A DNA stretch of 64,000 nucleotides from Labilibaculum manganireducens (lineage in GTDB: Bacteria > Bacteroidota > Bacteroidia > Bacteroidales > Marinifilaceae): assembly GCF_002843385.1 (NCBI RefSeq), contig NZ_MVDE01000015.1, positions 1 to 64,000 on the forward strand, read 5' to 3'. Numbering within the stretch: position 1 is the first letter of the stretch; each line of letters begins with the position of its first letter. The translations under genes were made by a program, and so were the position numbers. Positions 49,466 through 58,184 of the stretch are shown here, one piece after another. The notes under the pieces were generated by a model that was given only the letters and a program-made list of their open reading frames with translations, did not search any database and had not been told where the DNA came from.

Positions 49466-49474
49466 TAACTTTGC
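49466..49474 (+). promoter_or_regulatory. S46 peptidase promoter (-7 box)
   Basis: TAACTTTGC matches TAnnTTTGC and lies 88 nt before the start codon. No clear -33 box is present. Confidence 0.45.
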
Positions 49475-49561
49475 TATTCGACTAAATACTTATAACAACT
49501 GATAACCATTCTGGTTGACCAAAAACCGGTTCGGTTATATTAAAAATTTAAAGTAAATCAA

Positions 49562-51739
49562 ATGAGAAAATTTGCATCATTAATTTTGGGATTAAGCTTA
49601 CTACTTAGCTTTTCCAATGCAAAAGCAGATGAAGGCATGTGGCTTTTATCTTTATTAAATAAGAACGTTGCCGAAATGAAGGCAAAAGGTTTAAAATTAT
49701 CTGCCGATGATATTTACAGCATCAATAAAAGTTGTTTAAAAGATGCGATTGTGGGTTTAGGATTTGAAGGAAGACCATTCCGTCATTTCTGTACTGGTGA
49801 AATTATTTCTGATCAAGGTTTATTTCTTACAAATCATCACTGTGGATTCAGTGCTCTTCAATCACACTCTACAACAGAACATGATTATCTTTCAGATGGA
49901 TTTTGGGCTTACGATAAAAATGAAGAGCTCACCAATCCAGGTGTTACAGCCTCTATATTAGTTCGCATGGAAGATGTATCGAAAGAAGTTCTTTCGGTAG
50001 TGAATGACGAAATGACTGAGGAAGAGCGCTACAAAGCGATTGAAAAAGTTGCCGTAGAATTGGAGAAAAAAGCTGAAGAAGGAACAGATTACAAAGCGAA
50101 TGTTAAAAGCATGTTTGAAGGAAACCAATATTTCCTTTTCGTATATGTAATTTATAAAGATGTTCGCTTAGTTGGAGCTCCTCCACAATCAATGGGTAAA
50201 TTTGGCGGCGATACAGACAACTGGATGTGGCCGCGACACACTGCTGATTTTTCTATGTTCAGAATCTATACAGGAGCTGATGGAAAACCTGCTGATTACT
50301 CGGATAATAACATTCCATTAAAACCAAATCATCACCTTCCTGTTTCTGCCAAAGGTGTAGAAGAACAGGATTTTGCAATGATTATGGGATTCCCTGGAAC
50401 TACTGACCGCTATCTTACCTCTTTTGGTTTGGAAGAGACAATGAAAATCACCAACCAAAACCGTTACGATATCCGTACTTTAAAATTGGATATTATGAAG
50501 GAAGATATGCTTAAAGATGCAAAAGTTCGTATTCAATATGCGGCCAAACATGCTCAGAGTGCAAACTATTGGAAATATTCAAACGAGCAAAACAAAGCTC
50601 TTACAAAGTTGAATACAATGGGGCACAAAAAAGAAATTGAAAAGGAATATCTTGAATGGGCAAATAAAAAATCAAAAAGAGAAGCTAAATATGGAAAAGC
50701 TCTTGAAATGATTGCTCAGGTTTATGCAGAACGTAAAGAAGTAATGAATGCCAGTTCGTACTTAAGAGAAGCTTTGCTAAGCGGTGCGGAAATGCCGGTT
50801 TTTGCGATTCAGCTAGGAGGTCTAAAATCGTTACTTGAGGCTGAAACTCCGGATACAACGGCAATTGAGAAGGCAATTACTGGTTACCGTCAAGCCGCTG
50901 AAGGTTTCTATAAAGATTACAATGCTCCAACCGATCAAAAACTAATGGCCGGCATGTACAAAATGTACGCAGAGAATATTCCGGCAGATCAACAGCCTGA
51001 GATATTCAAAACTTTTAGCGAAGAATACAACAACGACTTTAACAAATTAGCTTCTGACGTTTATTCAAACTCCATTTTTGCAACATCTGAAAGTTTCAAT
51101 AAATTTCTTGATGATCCAAAACTGGAAACTCTTGAAAATGATATTGCTTTCAAAATAGGTAACTCAATCATTGCTAAATACAAAGAGATTAGAACTGAAT
51201 TATCAAAAGGATCTGATCAACTGCAAAAAGGGAAACGCCTGTTTGTTGATGGTTTAATGCAAATCAATAAAAAGAAAAATCTGGCTCCGGATGCAAATTC
51301 ATCTATCCGTTTAACTTACGGAAATGTTGGTGGATACACTCCAAAAGATGGTGTTTACTATAAACATTTCACAACTCTTAAAGGAGTAATGGAAAAAGAA
51401 GATCCTGCAAATGATGAGTTTGTTGTTCCTGCTAAACTAAAAGAGCTGTACAATAAAAAAGACTTTGGTCAGTATGCCGATAAAAACGGCAACTTACCTG
51501 TTTGTTTCTTAACCAACAGTGACATTACCGGAGGTAACTCAGGCTCTCCTGTAATTAACGGAAACGGTGAGTTAATAGGAACTGCTTTTGACGGCAACTC
51601 TGAGGCCATGTCAGGTGATATCGATTTTGAAGAAAATCTGCAAAGATGTATCAATCTTGACATTCGTTACACACTTTTCATTATTGATAAGTTTGCCGGT
51701 GCTCAAAATCTAATTGACGAAATGACTATTGTGAAATAA
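49562..51739 (+). CDS. S46 family dipeptidyl-peptidase (DPP7-like)
   Basis: This 725-residue exopeptidase releases dipeptides in the periplasm. It has a signal peptide (MRKFASLILGLSLLLSFSNAKA), catalytic His93 in LTNHHCGFS, and Ser660 in TGGNSGSPV; the Asp lies between them. In S46 enzymes, the residue 18 positions after Ser (673 in Porphyromonas gingivalis) sets the specificity: Gly in DPP7 (hydrophobic P1) and Arg in DPP11 (Asp/Glu). Here it is Gly678 (FDGN), so DPP7-like activity is expected. It ends at a strong terminator. Confidence 0.92.
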   Translation: MRKFASLILGLSLLLSFSNAKADEGMWLLSLLNKNVAEMKAKGLKLSADDIYSINKSCLKDAIVGLGFEGRPFRHFCTGEIISDQGLFLTNHHCGFSALQSHSTTEHDYLSDGFWAYDKNEELTNPGVTASILVRMEDVSKEVLSVVNDEMTEEERYKAIEKVAVELEKKAEEGTDYKANVKSMFEGNQYFLFVYVIYKDVRLVGAPPQSMGKFGGDTDNWMWPRHTADFSMFRIYTGADGKPADYSDNNIPLKPNHHLPVSAKGVEEQDFAMIMGFPGTTDRYLTSFGLEETMKITNQNRYDIRTLKLDIMKEDMLKDAKVRIQYAAKHAQSANYWKYSNEQNKALTKLNTMGHKKEIEKEYLEWANKKSKREAKYGKALEMIAQVYAERKEVMNASSYLREALLSGAEMPVFAIQLGGLKSLLEAETPDTTAIEKAITGYRQAAEGFYKDYNAPTDQKLMAGMYKMYAENIPADQQPEIFKTFSEEYNNDFNKLASDVYSNSIFATSESFNKFLDDPKLETLENDIAFKIGNSIIAKYKEIRTELSKGSDQLQKGKRLFVDGLMQINKKKNLAPDANSSIRLTYGNVGGYTPKDGVYYKHFTTLKGVMEKEDPANDEFVVPAKLKELYNKKDFGQYADKNGNLPVCFLTNSDITGGNSGSPVINGNGELIGTAFDGNSEAMSGDIDFEENLQRCINLDIRYTLFIIDKFAGAQNLIDEMTIVK

Positions 51740-51816
51740 ATAGTACTGAAATTTTAAATGTGAGTAATTAGATTGACTTACATGATAATTTTAAAATCAT
51801 ATCAAAATAGATTAAC

Positions 51817-51849
51817 AAGGATGTTCGAATTTTCGGACATCCTTTTTTT
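51817..51849 (+). terminator. S46 peptidase terminator
   Basis: AAGGATGTTCGAA and TTCGGACATCCTT form a 13-bp stem with one G-U pair, followed by a T run. It lies about 80 nt after the stop. Confidence 0.8.
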
Positions 51850-51916
51850 AATGATTTTAAAGGGTACAAAGGAGAAATTAAAATATCCAAATTTATAGTC
51901 AGTTCTTGCCTGCTTA

Positions 51917-51975
51917 TCGCAATAAATTGCGAACACTACCGCAAAAAGTTGCGGTAAGCAATGCAAAAAGTTGCA
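51917..51975. repeat. Three small GCAA/TTGC hairpins
   Basis: TCGCAAT/ATTGCGA (51917-51932), ACCGCAA/TTGCGGT (51938-51955) and TGCAA/TTGCA (51962-51975) lie in series. The last two are also parts of a 22-nt direct repeat (51941-51962 and 51963-51984). Confidence 0.6.
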
Positions 51976-52165
51976 GTAAGCAGAGCGAAAATAGTAAGTA
52001 AGCATACACCAATTGATTTGTACCGGTACCTGAAATCTCTTTTCCTTATCCAAAATCATCTTACACCATTTACAAAATAATTTGAGTTGCTTACAACTTG
52101 AAAAAATCAGGAACAAATTCCGCAGCCAATTTTCTTATACATCCTTTCTGCATCTCATTTTTTCT

Positions 52166-52173
52166 TACTTTTG
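52166..52173 (+). promoter_or_regulatory. rnhA promoter (-7 box)
   Basis: TACTTTTG matches TAnnTTTG and lies 25 nt before the rnhA start. The -33 region has only TTTC, with a short 17-nt spacer. Confidence 0.4.
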
Positions 52174-52197
52174 ATTTGAAAACCGCAAACCAATAAT

Positions 52198-52656
52198 ATG
52201 TCGACTAAAATAACCATGTATACTGATGGAGCTGCAAGTGGAAACCCCGGACCGGGTGGATATGGTGTAGTTTTAATTTCGGGAAAGCATCGAAAAGATT
52301 TAAATCAGGGATTTAAACTTACCACAAACAACAGAATGGAACTGATGGCTGTTATTGTTGGACTGGAAGCATTAAAAACACCCGGATGTGATGTTACGAT
52401 TTACTCAGACTCGAAATACGTGGTTGATTCTGTAGAGAAAAAGTGGGTTTTTGGTTGGGTTCAAAAGCGCTTTAAAGGAAAAAAAAATGCAGATTTATGG
52501 ATGAGATTCCTGGAAGTTTACAAAAAACACAATGTGAAATTTGTTTGGATCAAAGGTCACGCTAACATTCCGGGAAACGAACGTGCCGACCAGTTAGCGG
52601 TTATGGCTTCCCAAGTGCCAAATCTTCCTGATGATGTTGGTTATAATCCTGAATAA
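52198..52656 (+). CDS. rnhA: Ribonuclease HI
   Basis: RNase HI degrades the RNA of RNA-DNA hybrids. The 152-residue protein has Asp10 in MYTDGAASGNPGPGG, Glu in NNRMELMAV, Asp in YSDSKYVV, and His in KGHANIPGNERAD. It converges on the K+ channel gene with 7 nt between the stops. Confidence 0.95.
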   Translation: MSTKITMYTDGAASGNPGPGGYGVVLISGKHRKDLNQGFKLTTNNRMELMAVIVGLEALKTPGCDVTIYSDSKYVVDSVEKKWVFGWVQKRFKGKKNADLWMRFLEVYKKHNVKFVWIKGHANIPGNERADQLAVMASQVPNLPDDVGYNPE

Positions 52657-52663
52657 TTCAGCT

Positions 52664-53689
52664 TTATTCACCCTCCTTCACACCAAAGAAATCTTCCAGA
52701 TTTTTCTTGCTTTGTCCGCTTGAGATTAGAATCAGGTAATCACCCGCTGCAATCATTGTTCCCTTTGGCGGATTCTTCATTAATCTGCCCTCCTTCACCA
52801 TCCCAATCAAAATTGCGTTGTAATCCAGCTTCAGTTTCATGAAAGCATCCATATATTCCTCACCGGAAAAATAGCATTCTTCTGTAATTATATACTGCTG
52901 AATGTCCGAATCTTCGTCAGCAACACTGGTAGAAATTAAATCTTCGGTATAGGTAGCTACATATGGTTCGAACAAGTAAGATGCAACTAATTTTGAAGCA
53001 ACTTCGCTCTGTGCAATTACATGAACAATACCTGCATTCACAAAAGTTTCCCTCAAACTAGGGTTTAAACAAGTAACAACAACATTTGCCTCAGGGTATC
53101 TTTTCTTTAAATTGATCACAAAAACCAAAGTTTCCGAATCGTCATCGAAATTCACAAATATTCGTTTTGAACACTCAACATTCACTTTGCTTAAAGCTTC
53201 AACATTGGAGTAATCAGCAAAAAGACTAAATGTATTTTTAGAAGGATATACATCAGCAATTAAATCCAGATCAGCTTTATTATTGGTTACAAAAGCTACC
53301 TTTTGTCCTGCCAGAATAATTTGACTGGCTACTTTTTGTCCAAATTCGTTCCAGCCAATAATGATGTAATGATTATCAAAATCACTTCCCCAGAAACCAC
53401 TTTTTTTCTTTTCCATATACTGATTAAATCTAACAGTTACTTCACCAATAACAAATCCCAATATTCCCAAACTTCCAATAATCACAAGTAAGCCAATAAT
53501 TTTACCCGCAAATGTTACCGGATAAAAATCACCGTATCCCACCGTTGTAAGAGTTACAATAGCGTACCAAAAAGCATCTCCAACTGTCTTGATATTGGAA
53601 TCGGGCGATTGCCCCTCAAAATATTTAATTCCCAATATGGCAATTACGTATATTAAAAATGCAATAAAAATACTTAGCCTTTTCTTCAT
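52664..53689 (-). CDS. Two-TM potassium channel with RCK/TrkA domains
   Basis: This is a predicted K+ channel with gating domains. The first TM helix (LSIFIAFLIYVIAILGIKYF), a pore loop with the selectivity filter TVGYGD at 49-54, and a second TM (about 60-82) are followed by an RCK-N domain with the Rossmann motif HYIIIGWNEFGQKVASQI (107-124) and a TrkA-C domain in the last 100 residues. It is the last gene of the PspA-DUF4178-polyamine locus, 10 nt after SpeD. Ligand binding to RCK would control opening; the ligand is unknown. Confidence 0.9.
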   Translation of the reverse strand: MKKRLSIFIAFLIYVIAILGIKYFEGQSPDSNIKTVGDAFWYAIVTLTTVGYGDFYPVTFAGKIIGLLVIIGSLGILGFVIGEVTVRFNQYMEKKKSGFWGSDFDNHYIIIGWNEFGQKVASQIILAGQKVAFVTNNKADLDLIADVYPSKNTFSLFADYSNVEALSKVNVECSKRIFVNFDDDSETLVFVINLKKRYPEANVVVTCLNPSLRETFVNAGIVHVIAQSEVASKLVASYLFEPYVATYTEDLISTSVADEDSDIQQYIITEECYFSGEEYMDAFMKLKLDYNAILIGMVKEGRLMKNPPKGTMIAAGDYLILISSGQSKKNLEDFFGVKEGE

Positions 53690-53699
53690 GTGATTCTAC

Positions 53700-54050
53700 T
53701 TATTCAGGTACACAAATCTCTACACCATCACCGTTCCATTTCACGCTCAGCTCACCTTCATTTACCAGACTTTCGAAATCTTCTGATTTTTTTTGATTAC
53801 AACTACTCAACTCAACATACGCCCATCCTTTATCCGGAAAAGTATGAATAGCTAAGTGTGATTCAGCCAGCAACCAAAAAGCAGTATATCCCTGAACCGG
53901 AAAATGATGATCTGTAAAATTCAAAATCACAAAGCCAACCTGCTCCAAATAATCTTGGAACTGAGCTTGCAAAACCTTAGGTTCACATTCCGAAACCCAA
54001 AATCGAAGATTGTGAATTTTTGCTGCTAATATTTTTGTTTTCGTCTTCAT
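53700..54050 (-). CDS. S-adenosylmethionine decarboxylase (SpeD/SpeH type)
   Basis: This enzyme makes decarboxylated AdoMet, the aminopropyl donor for polyamines. The 116-residue proenzyme has the self-cleavage site Glu63-Ser64 in LLAESHLAIHTFPDKGWAYVEL, with His69 and Cys84 also conserved; Ser64 becomes the pyruvoyl group. It is short but matches the bacterial class 1b length. It lies 80 nt downstream of the aminopropyltransferase-like gene, so the pair supply each other. Confidence 0.9.
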   Translation of the reverse strand: MKTKTKILAAKIHNLRFWVSECEPKVLQAQFQDYLEQVGFVILNFTDHHFPVQGYTAFWLLAESHLAIHTFPDKGWAYVELSSCNQKKSEDFESLVNEGELSVKWNGDGVEICVPE

Positions 54051-54130
54051 TCGACACTAATTTTAGACGCTGATTTATGATGATGAATCGGTTCAAATAT
54101 CTTGCAGCATGCTACAAGACTACACCTATT

Positions 54131-55672
54131 TTAATAAAGATCCCAATTGCCTTTTAAATAATACTTATACAGCACAGGTTCATGAATTCTATTGATATAA
54201 ACACTGTCTTTTTCCCAAGGATAAATATCCTTTCCAAAAGATGTAATCAAGGTCATAGCTTCCTTATTGATCCAACGTGTTGGTATATGAAACTCGAGAT
54301 TTTGCAATTGCTTTTTCACATTGGTATCAGCAGGCTGTTTTACCCCTAAACTCCATCCCCATTCGCCTAAAGTTATCACCTGATTGTGCATTGGAACTGT
54401 TTCGAAACCTGCACTTTTCATTGTCTCTAAAATACACGTGAATGCCTGCGTTGCAAAATAAGGACTACCAGCCTGAGTTACAATAACACCTCCCGGACGT
54501 AAATGACGGTAACAAAGTTTATAAAATTCATGCGAATACAAACGTCCCAGTTCTACTCCTCTCGGGTCTGGTAAATCAATAATTATTACATCGTAATAAT
54601 CATCATTCGACAGCAAATATTTGTAACCATCATCATTCAATACCTCAACCTTTGCATTATTCAGCGAGTTTTGGTTCAATTCGGTCAAGATCGGATTCGT
54701 CTTTCCCAATTTGGTCATGGCCGGATCCAAATCAACTAAGGTGATCTTCTCAACCTTGGGATATTTTAAAATTTCCCGAACCGCACAACCATCGCCACCA
54801 CCTAATACCAATACGTTAACCGGATTTGGATGCAATGTCATGGCCGGATGCACTAAAGGCTCATGATACATCAATTCATCACGCGTACATAACTGCTCGT
54901 TACCATTTAGGTACAGCCAGTAATCATTCTTCCATTTCGTAATTACAATACGCTGATATTTAGTTTGCTCCGTAAAAATCACCTTGTCGGAATATTTTTG
55001 CTGCTCGCCATATTTAATGATAGGATCAGTAACAAAAATTCCGGTTGTCAGCGAAATCATGACAAATGTGCCTAAGACAATCAAGGCTTTCCTTTCTGAG
55101 GATTTCAAAAGATCACAAAGAAAAATCAACACCACAATCGAGACAGAGAAATTTACAAACCCAAGAATAAAAGGAGTATAAATCAACCCAAACACCGGCA
55201 ATCCGATAAAGGCAAAAAAGATACCTCCAAGCAGACTTCCATAATAGTCGTTCTCTAAAATATTCGAAATATTGAACCTTAATTTCTCGTAATCATCGTT
55301 AATACGGATCACCAAAGGAATTTCCATTCCAATCAACAATCCAATACAAATTGCCAGACTATAAATAAGAATTCCTATGGATTGAGTATATGCAGAAGCC
55401 GTATAAACCAATAAAGCAGCAAACGAAACGATGAACGATAACGCAAATTCCAAGATCAGAAAACGTTTCAATAAACGGGTCTCAAAATTCTTAGTAATTC
55501 GACTGCCCAAACCCATTGAGAATAACATGAGTGAGATAATCATCACCCAGTGAAAAACAGAATTACCCAAGAAATACTGAGCCAAAGTGGACAAAATATA
55601 CTCCGCCACCACACCTGAAAATCCTGTAGCAAAAATTGCCGCTTTTAATAATGTTGATTTATTCTTGAACAC
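54131..55672 (-). CDS. Membrane aminopropyltransferase (spermidine-synthase-like)
   Basis: This 513-residue protein has an N-terminal membrane part of about seven TM helices (1-210) and a C-terminal spermidine-synthase fold with the AdoMet-binding motif VLVLGGGDGCAVREIL and IDLPDPRGVELGRLYS. Stand-alone spermidine synthases lack the membrane part. The start codon is GTG at 55672 (MFKNKSTLLKAAIFATGFSG). It is upstream of SpeD and downstream of DUF350, with a 106-bp inverted-repeat spacer. The acceptor amine is unknown, and the membrane anchoring suggests a local product near the bilayer. Confidence 0.88.
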   Translation of the reverse strand: MFKNKSTLLKAAIFATGFSGVVAEYILSTLAQYFLGNSVFHWVMIISLMLFSMGLGSRITKNFETRLLKRFLILEFALSFIVSFAALLVYTASAYTQSIGILIYSLAICIGLLIGMEIPLVIRINDDYEKLRFNISNILENDYYGSLLGGIFFAFIGLPVFGLIYTPFILGFVNFSVSIVVLIFLCDLLKSSERKALIVLGTFVMISLTTGIFVTDPIIKYGEQQKYSDKVIFTEQTKYQRIVITKWKNDYWLYLNGNEQLCTRDELMYHEPLVHPAMTLHPNPVNVLVLGGGDGCAVREILKYPKVEKITLVDLDPAMTKLGKTNPILTELNQNSLNNAKVEVLNDDGYKYLLSNDDYYDVIIIDLPDPRGVELGRLYSHEFYKLCYRHLRPGGVIVTQAGSPYFATQAFTCILETMKSAGFETVPMHNQVITLGEWGWSLGVKQPADTNVKKQLQNLEFHIPTRWINKEAMTLITSFGKDIYPWEKDSVYINRIHEPVLYKYYLKGNWDLY

Positions 55673-55678
55673 TTCATT

Positions 55679-55784
55679 TTAATTATGAATTAAGAATTAT
55701 TAATTATGAGTTGGAATGCAAAAAACGGCAATATCCAACTCGCGATCTTTAATTCACAATTCAGCATTTATAATTCGTAATTAA
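55679..55784. repeat. Imperfect inverted repeat filling the DUF350-aminopropyltransferase spacer
   Basis: The left arm begins TTAATTATGAATTA (55679) and ends GAGTTGGA (55715). The right arm starts TCCAACTC (55734) and ends TAATTCGTAATTAA (55784). The element occupies the whole spacer and abuts the DUF350 stop. Confidence 0.65.
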
Positions 55785-56657
55785 CTACAAGCACCATGTG
55801 ATTAAAACGGATCCACCGATATAAGCAAATGCTTCAATCAGGGCAGCTCCAACATTGGGTTTTTCCTGATTGATAATTTCATCGGTTAACCGTTCGCCCG
55901 GCAGCAATATCTTATCTGTGATTAAACGCATAACCGGCAATAGAATAATTCCCACAATAAGCTCAAAACCAGCTTCGGCAAAGCTTGGCAACCAACCTTC
56001 AAAATCTCCTGTTAATCCAAAACGAATTAAATTTCCAATAGCAATGATAGCTCCGGCAAAACCAATTCCAACAGCAACATTATCCTTTTCGATGTGCTCG
56101 TGCAAATTGTATGGAGTAATCCAATTGTAAATACGTGTGGTTACAATTAAAGCAATTTGACCAAATGCCCAAAAAACAACGGCCGTAAGAACTCCAAACA
56201 AAAGTCCATCGCTCTCGCCCGAAACTGCTCCAAAAATAATTAAACCTGATGCTACCGAAACTGCTCCTTCTACAACGCCGGTTCCAGCATTCTGATCCTC
56301 AATAATCTCCTTCCGAACTGAAAATTTTCTAAGTATTAAATAATCAGATAAAAATATGGAGATATTCAAAAGCACAATGGCCAATAAACCGTAAACGGCA
56401 ATGTCAATCACATCATTTACCAAACCATTTGATGGTCCTACAATTGCACTTCCTATTGAAAACAATAAGCCGATATAGTATCCAACATGAGAAATGGCAA
56501 AGGCAAAGTTATCTTTCTTCACCAACTCCTCTTTCACTTTAAAGGATGGATGAAGCAATTGATAAATAAATTTTCCGATTAGGAAAATGACAAATGCTGC
56601 CATGATATAAACCACAGCATCATAAACAATAAACGAAATTTCTGATAATGATATCAT
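55785..56657 (-). CDS. DUF350 membrane protein
   Basis: This 290-residue protein has about eight TM helices arranged as two similar halves (HVGYYIGLLFSIGSAIVG in the first and DNVAVGIGFAGAIIAIG in the second), the repeat pattern of DUF350. Function is unknown; transport or membrane sensing has been suggested for relatives. It lies between the Ser/Gly/Arg-rich protein and the aminopropyltransferase. Its neighbours suggest a role in the same membrane-stress process. Confidence 0.85.
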   Translation of the reverse strand: MISLSEISFIVYDAVVYIMAAFVIFLIGKFIYQLLHPSFKVKEELVKKDNFAFAISHVGYYIGLLFSIGSAIVGPSNGLVNDVIDIAVYGLLAIVLLNISIFLSDYLILRKFSVRKEIIEDQNAGTGVVEGAVSVASGLIIFGAVSGESDGLLFGVLTAVVFWAFGQIALIVTTRIYNWITPYNLHEHIEKDNVAVGIGFAGAIIAIGNLIRFGLTGDFEGWLPSFAEAGFELIVGIILLPVMRLITDKILLPGERLTDEIINQEKPNVGAALIEAFAYIGGSVLITWCL

Positions 56658-56679
56658 AAATACTTGTTTTAGTACATTA

Positions 56680-56739
56680 GTAATTAGTAGTTAGTAAATA
56701 GAAATATAACCTCTTGGCTAAAGACTATGTACTAATTAC
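56680..56739. repeat. Inverted repeat between DUF350 and the Ser-rich gene
   Basis: GTAATTAGTAGTTAG (56680-56694) and CTATGTACTAATTAC (56725-56739) are imperfect arms. Confidence 0.55.
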
Positions 56740-56750
56740 CCGACCAAAAA

Positions 56751-57542
56751 TTATTTTCCAAATCCACCGCTGCGGGAACGTGTTGAACTTGTGCGGTATC
56801 TTGATGAACTTCTTGTTGTTTTGCTTGATGATCTTGCACTGCTTGAACTTGAAGAACGACTTACTCTACTTCGAACCTTATCCTTAAATGTGGAAGGTTT
56901 GCTTCCCCACTTACTGCTGCTTCCCGAACCGGAAGAGGTATAGGATTTTGTTCCATAAACAGGACTGCTTCCGCGAGGGCCGTAATATCCTCTTGAACTT
57001 CCATAATATCCGCCACCACGATAATCATCCCAGTAAGAACGTCGGTACGATCCCATATTGAACATGTGCGACATGAAAGCATATTGTCCGTAGAACGCCC
57101 AGAAAGAAGATCCTCCCCGATTTTCCCATCGTCCGTATTTCTCATTTCCAACGTAATGATTGTATCCTGCAGGTACAGCCTGCTTGGTCACGACCCCATC
57201 TTTTTTAGACGCAATTTCCATTCCCATATTATTCAAATTCTGAGAAAAGAACGGCTCACTCACATTTTTCCAAGTGGTTTTTTGTTCTACTACCGTGTCC
57301 GGACGCTGAATAATCACCTGATATTGATGACGGTAATTGTCAGAACCTTCATTAGCATCCATATCGAATAGAATTATCGAGAAGTTCTGTTCATTATTCA
57401 ACTCCTTAATCAAATTATCAACGGGAGATTTTTGCCATGTTTCAGCAACTGAAGAAGAGGAGGAAGATCCTGATCGTCCACAAGTCTTTGCTATAAAAAA
57501 CACTACAATAATCCCAATGATTACTTTAGTTACTGTGTTCAT
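56751..57542 (-). CDS. Ser/Gly/Arg-rich membrane-anchored protein of unknown function
   Basis: This 263-residue protein has one N-terminal TM segment or signal anchor (VTKVIIGIIVVFFIAKTCG), then a folded part (about 35-150, NFSIILFDMDANEGSDNYRHQYQVII), a Tyr/Gly/Arg-rich piece (RGGGYYGSSRGYYGPRGS) and a C-terminal tail of about 75 residues made mostly of Ser, Arg, Thr and Lys. I recognise no named family. The basic Ser-rich tail is low complexity and may bind an anionic surface or phospholipid, which is speculation. It is the fourth gene of the PspA locus, 75 nt after DUF4178. Confidence 0.72.
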   Translation of the reverse strand: MNTVTKVIIGIIVVFFIAKTCGRSGSSSSSSVAETWQKSPVDNLIKELNNEQNFSIILFDMDANEGSDNYRHQYQVIIQRPDTVVEQKTTWKNVSEPFFSQNLNNMGMEIASKKDGVVTKQAVPAGYNHYVGNEKYGRWENRGGSSFWAFYGQYAFMSHMFNMGSYRRSYWDDYRGGGYYGSSRGYYGPRGSSPVYGTKSYTSSGSGSSSKWGSKPSTFKDKVRSRVSRSSSSSSARSSSKTTRSSSRYRTSSTRSRSGGFGK

Positions 57543-57562
57543 AAATTGTAGTTTATAATTAC

Positions 57563-57618
57563 GAGTTAAGAGTTATCGATGAAAGTCAGATGCTTTTCAT
57601 TAATAACTCTTACTAACT
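57563..57618. repeat. Inverted repeat between DUF4178 and the Ser-rich gene
   Basis: GAGTTAAGAGTTAT...GATGAAAG (57563-57585) and CTTTTCATTAATAACTCTTACTAACT (57593-57618) are imperfect arms. The spacer is about 75 nt. Confidence 0.55.
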
Positions 57619-58154
57619 TATTTAGGTAAAATATTAGATATTTCGAATTCCTTAATTGCCTTACCAGCCGAAGCTTCGAATTCTTTTTCGTCCCATTGCT
57701 CAATGGTAACAATATATTCTCCGGATTCATCAACAAAATCCCATGAAATAAATTCCACCCAATCCTCTCCACGGGCTTTATCATTAAAGTAACCCGGTGA
57801 TTCCTGATCAAGGAAATATTTCTTATCCTTGTAGGTTAAGGTCGTTGGAGGTTTCTGATCTGATAATAAATCTGCAAGTACCTTCTCACCCAATTCACGA
57901 ACTTTAATCTTATCGCAAACCGACAGGCTTATTTCATCATCATCTTCTACAGAAAGGAAAAGTGTTTTACTGCCATTATTAATTTTATATTCTTTAGAGA
58001 AATAATTATCGCCCCAATCATACTCATAACTCGCCTGCACTTCCCAGCTCGACAGATCATATTCAAAAACAAAACCAACATCCAGATCGGTAACCCGGAT
58101 ATTGGTAGTGTCATATTTCGGCTGTTTCCTTTTAAAAAAATCGGTAAATCCCAT
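57618..58154 (-). CDS. DUF4178 domain protein
   Basis: This 178-residue protein matches the DUF4178 pattern: DLDVGFVFEYDLSSWEVQASYEYDWGDNYFSKEYKI, then EDDDEISLSVCDKIKV. It is soluble with no signal peptide. Function is unknown, but DUF4178 occurs repeatedly near PspA homologues and DUF350 in bacterial genomes (recollection, not checked here). It is the third gene of the locus, 30 nt after pspA. Confidence 0.85.
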   Translation of the reverse strand: MGFTDFFKRKQPKYDTTNIRVTDLDVGFVFEYDLSSWEVQASYEYDWGDNYFSKEYKINNGSKTLFLSVEDDDEISLSVCDKIKVRELGEKVLADLLSDQKPPTTLTYKDKKYFLDQESPGYFNDKARGEDWVEFISWDFVDESGEYIVTIEQWDEKEFEASAGKAIKEFEISNILPK

Positions 58155-58184
58155 TTTTAATTTCGTTCAAATTTGTAAAAACAG

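Noticed and set aside
49562-51739. DPP11 (acidic-specific) identity for the S46 peptidase
   Set aside because: The specificity position 18 residues after the catalytic Ser is Gly, not Arg.
51802-52116. 104-codon minus-strand ORF between the S46 peptidase and rnhA
   Set aside because: It runs over the S46 terminator and the hairpin series, and has no recognisable motif.
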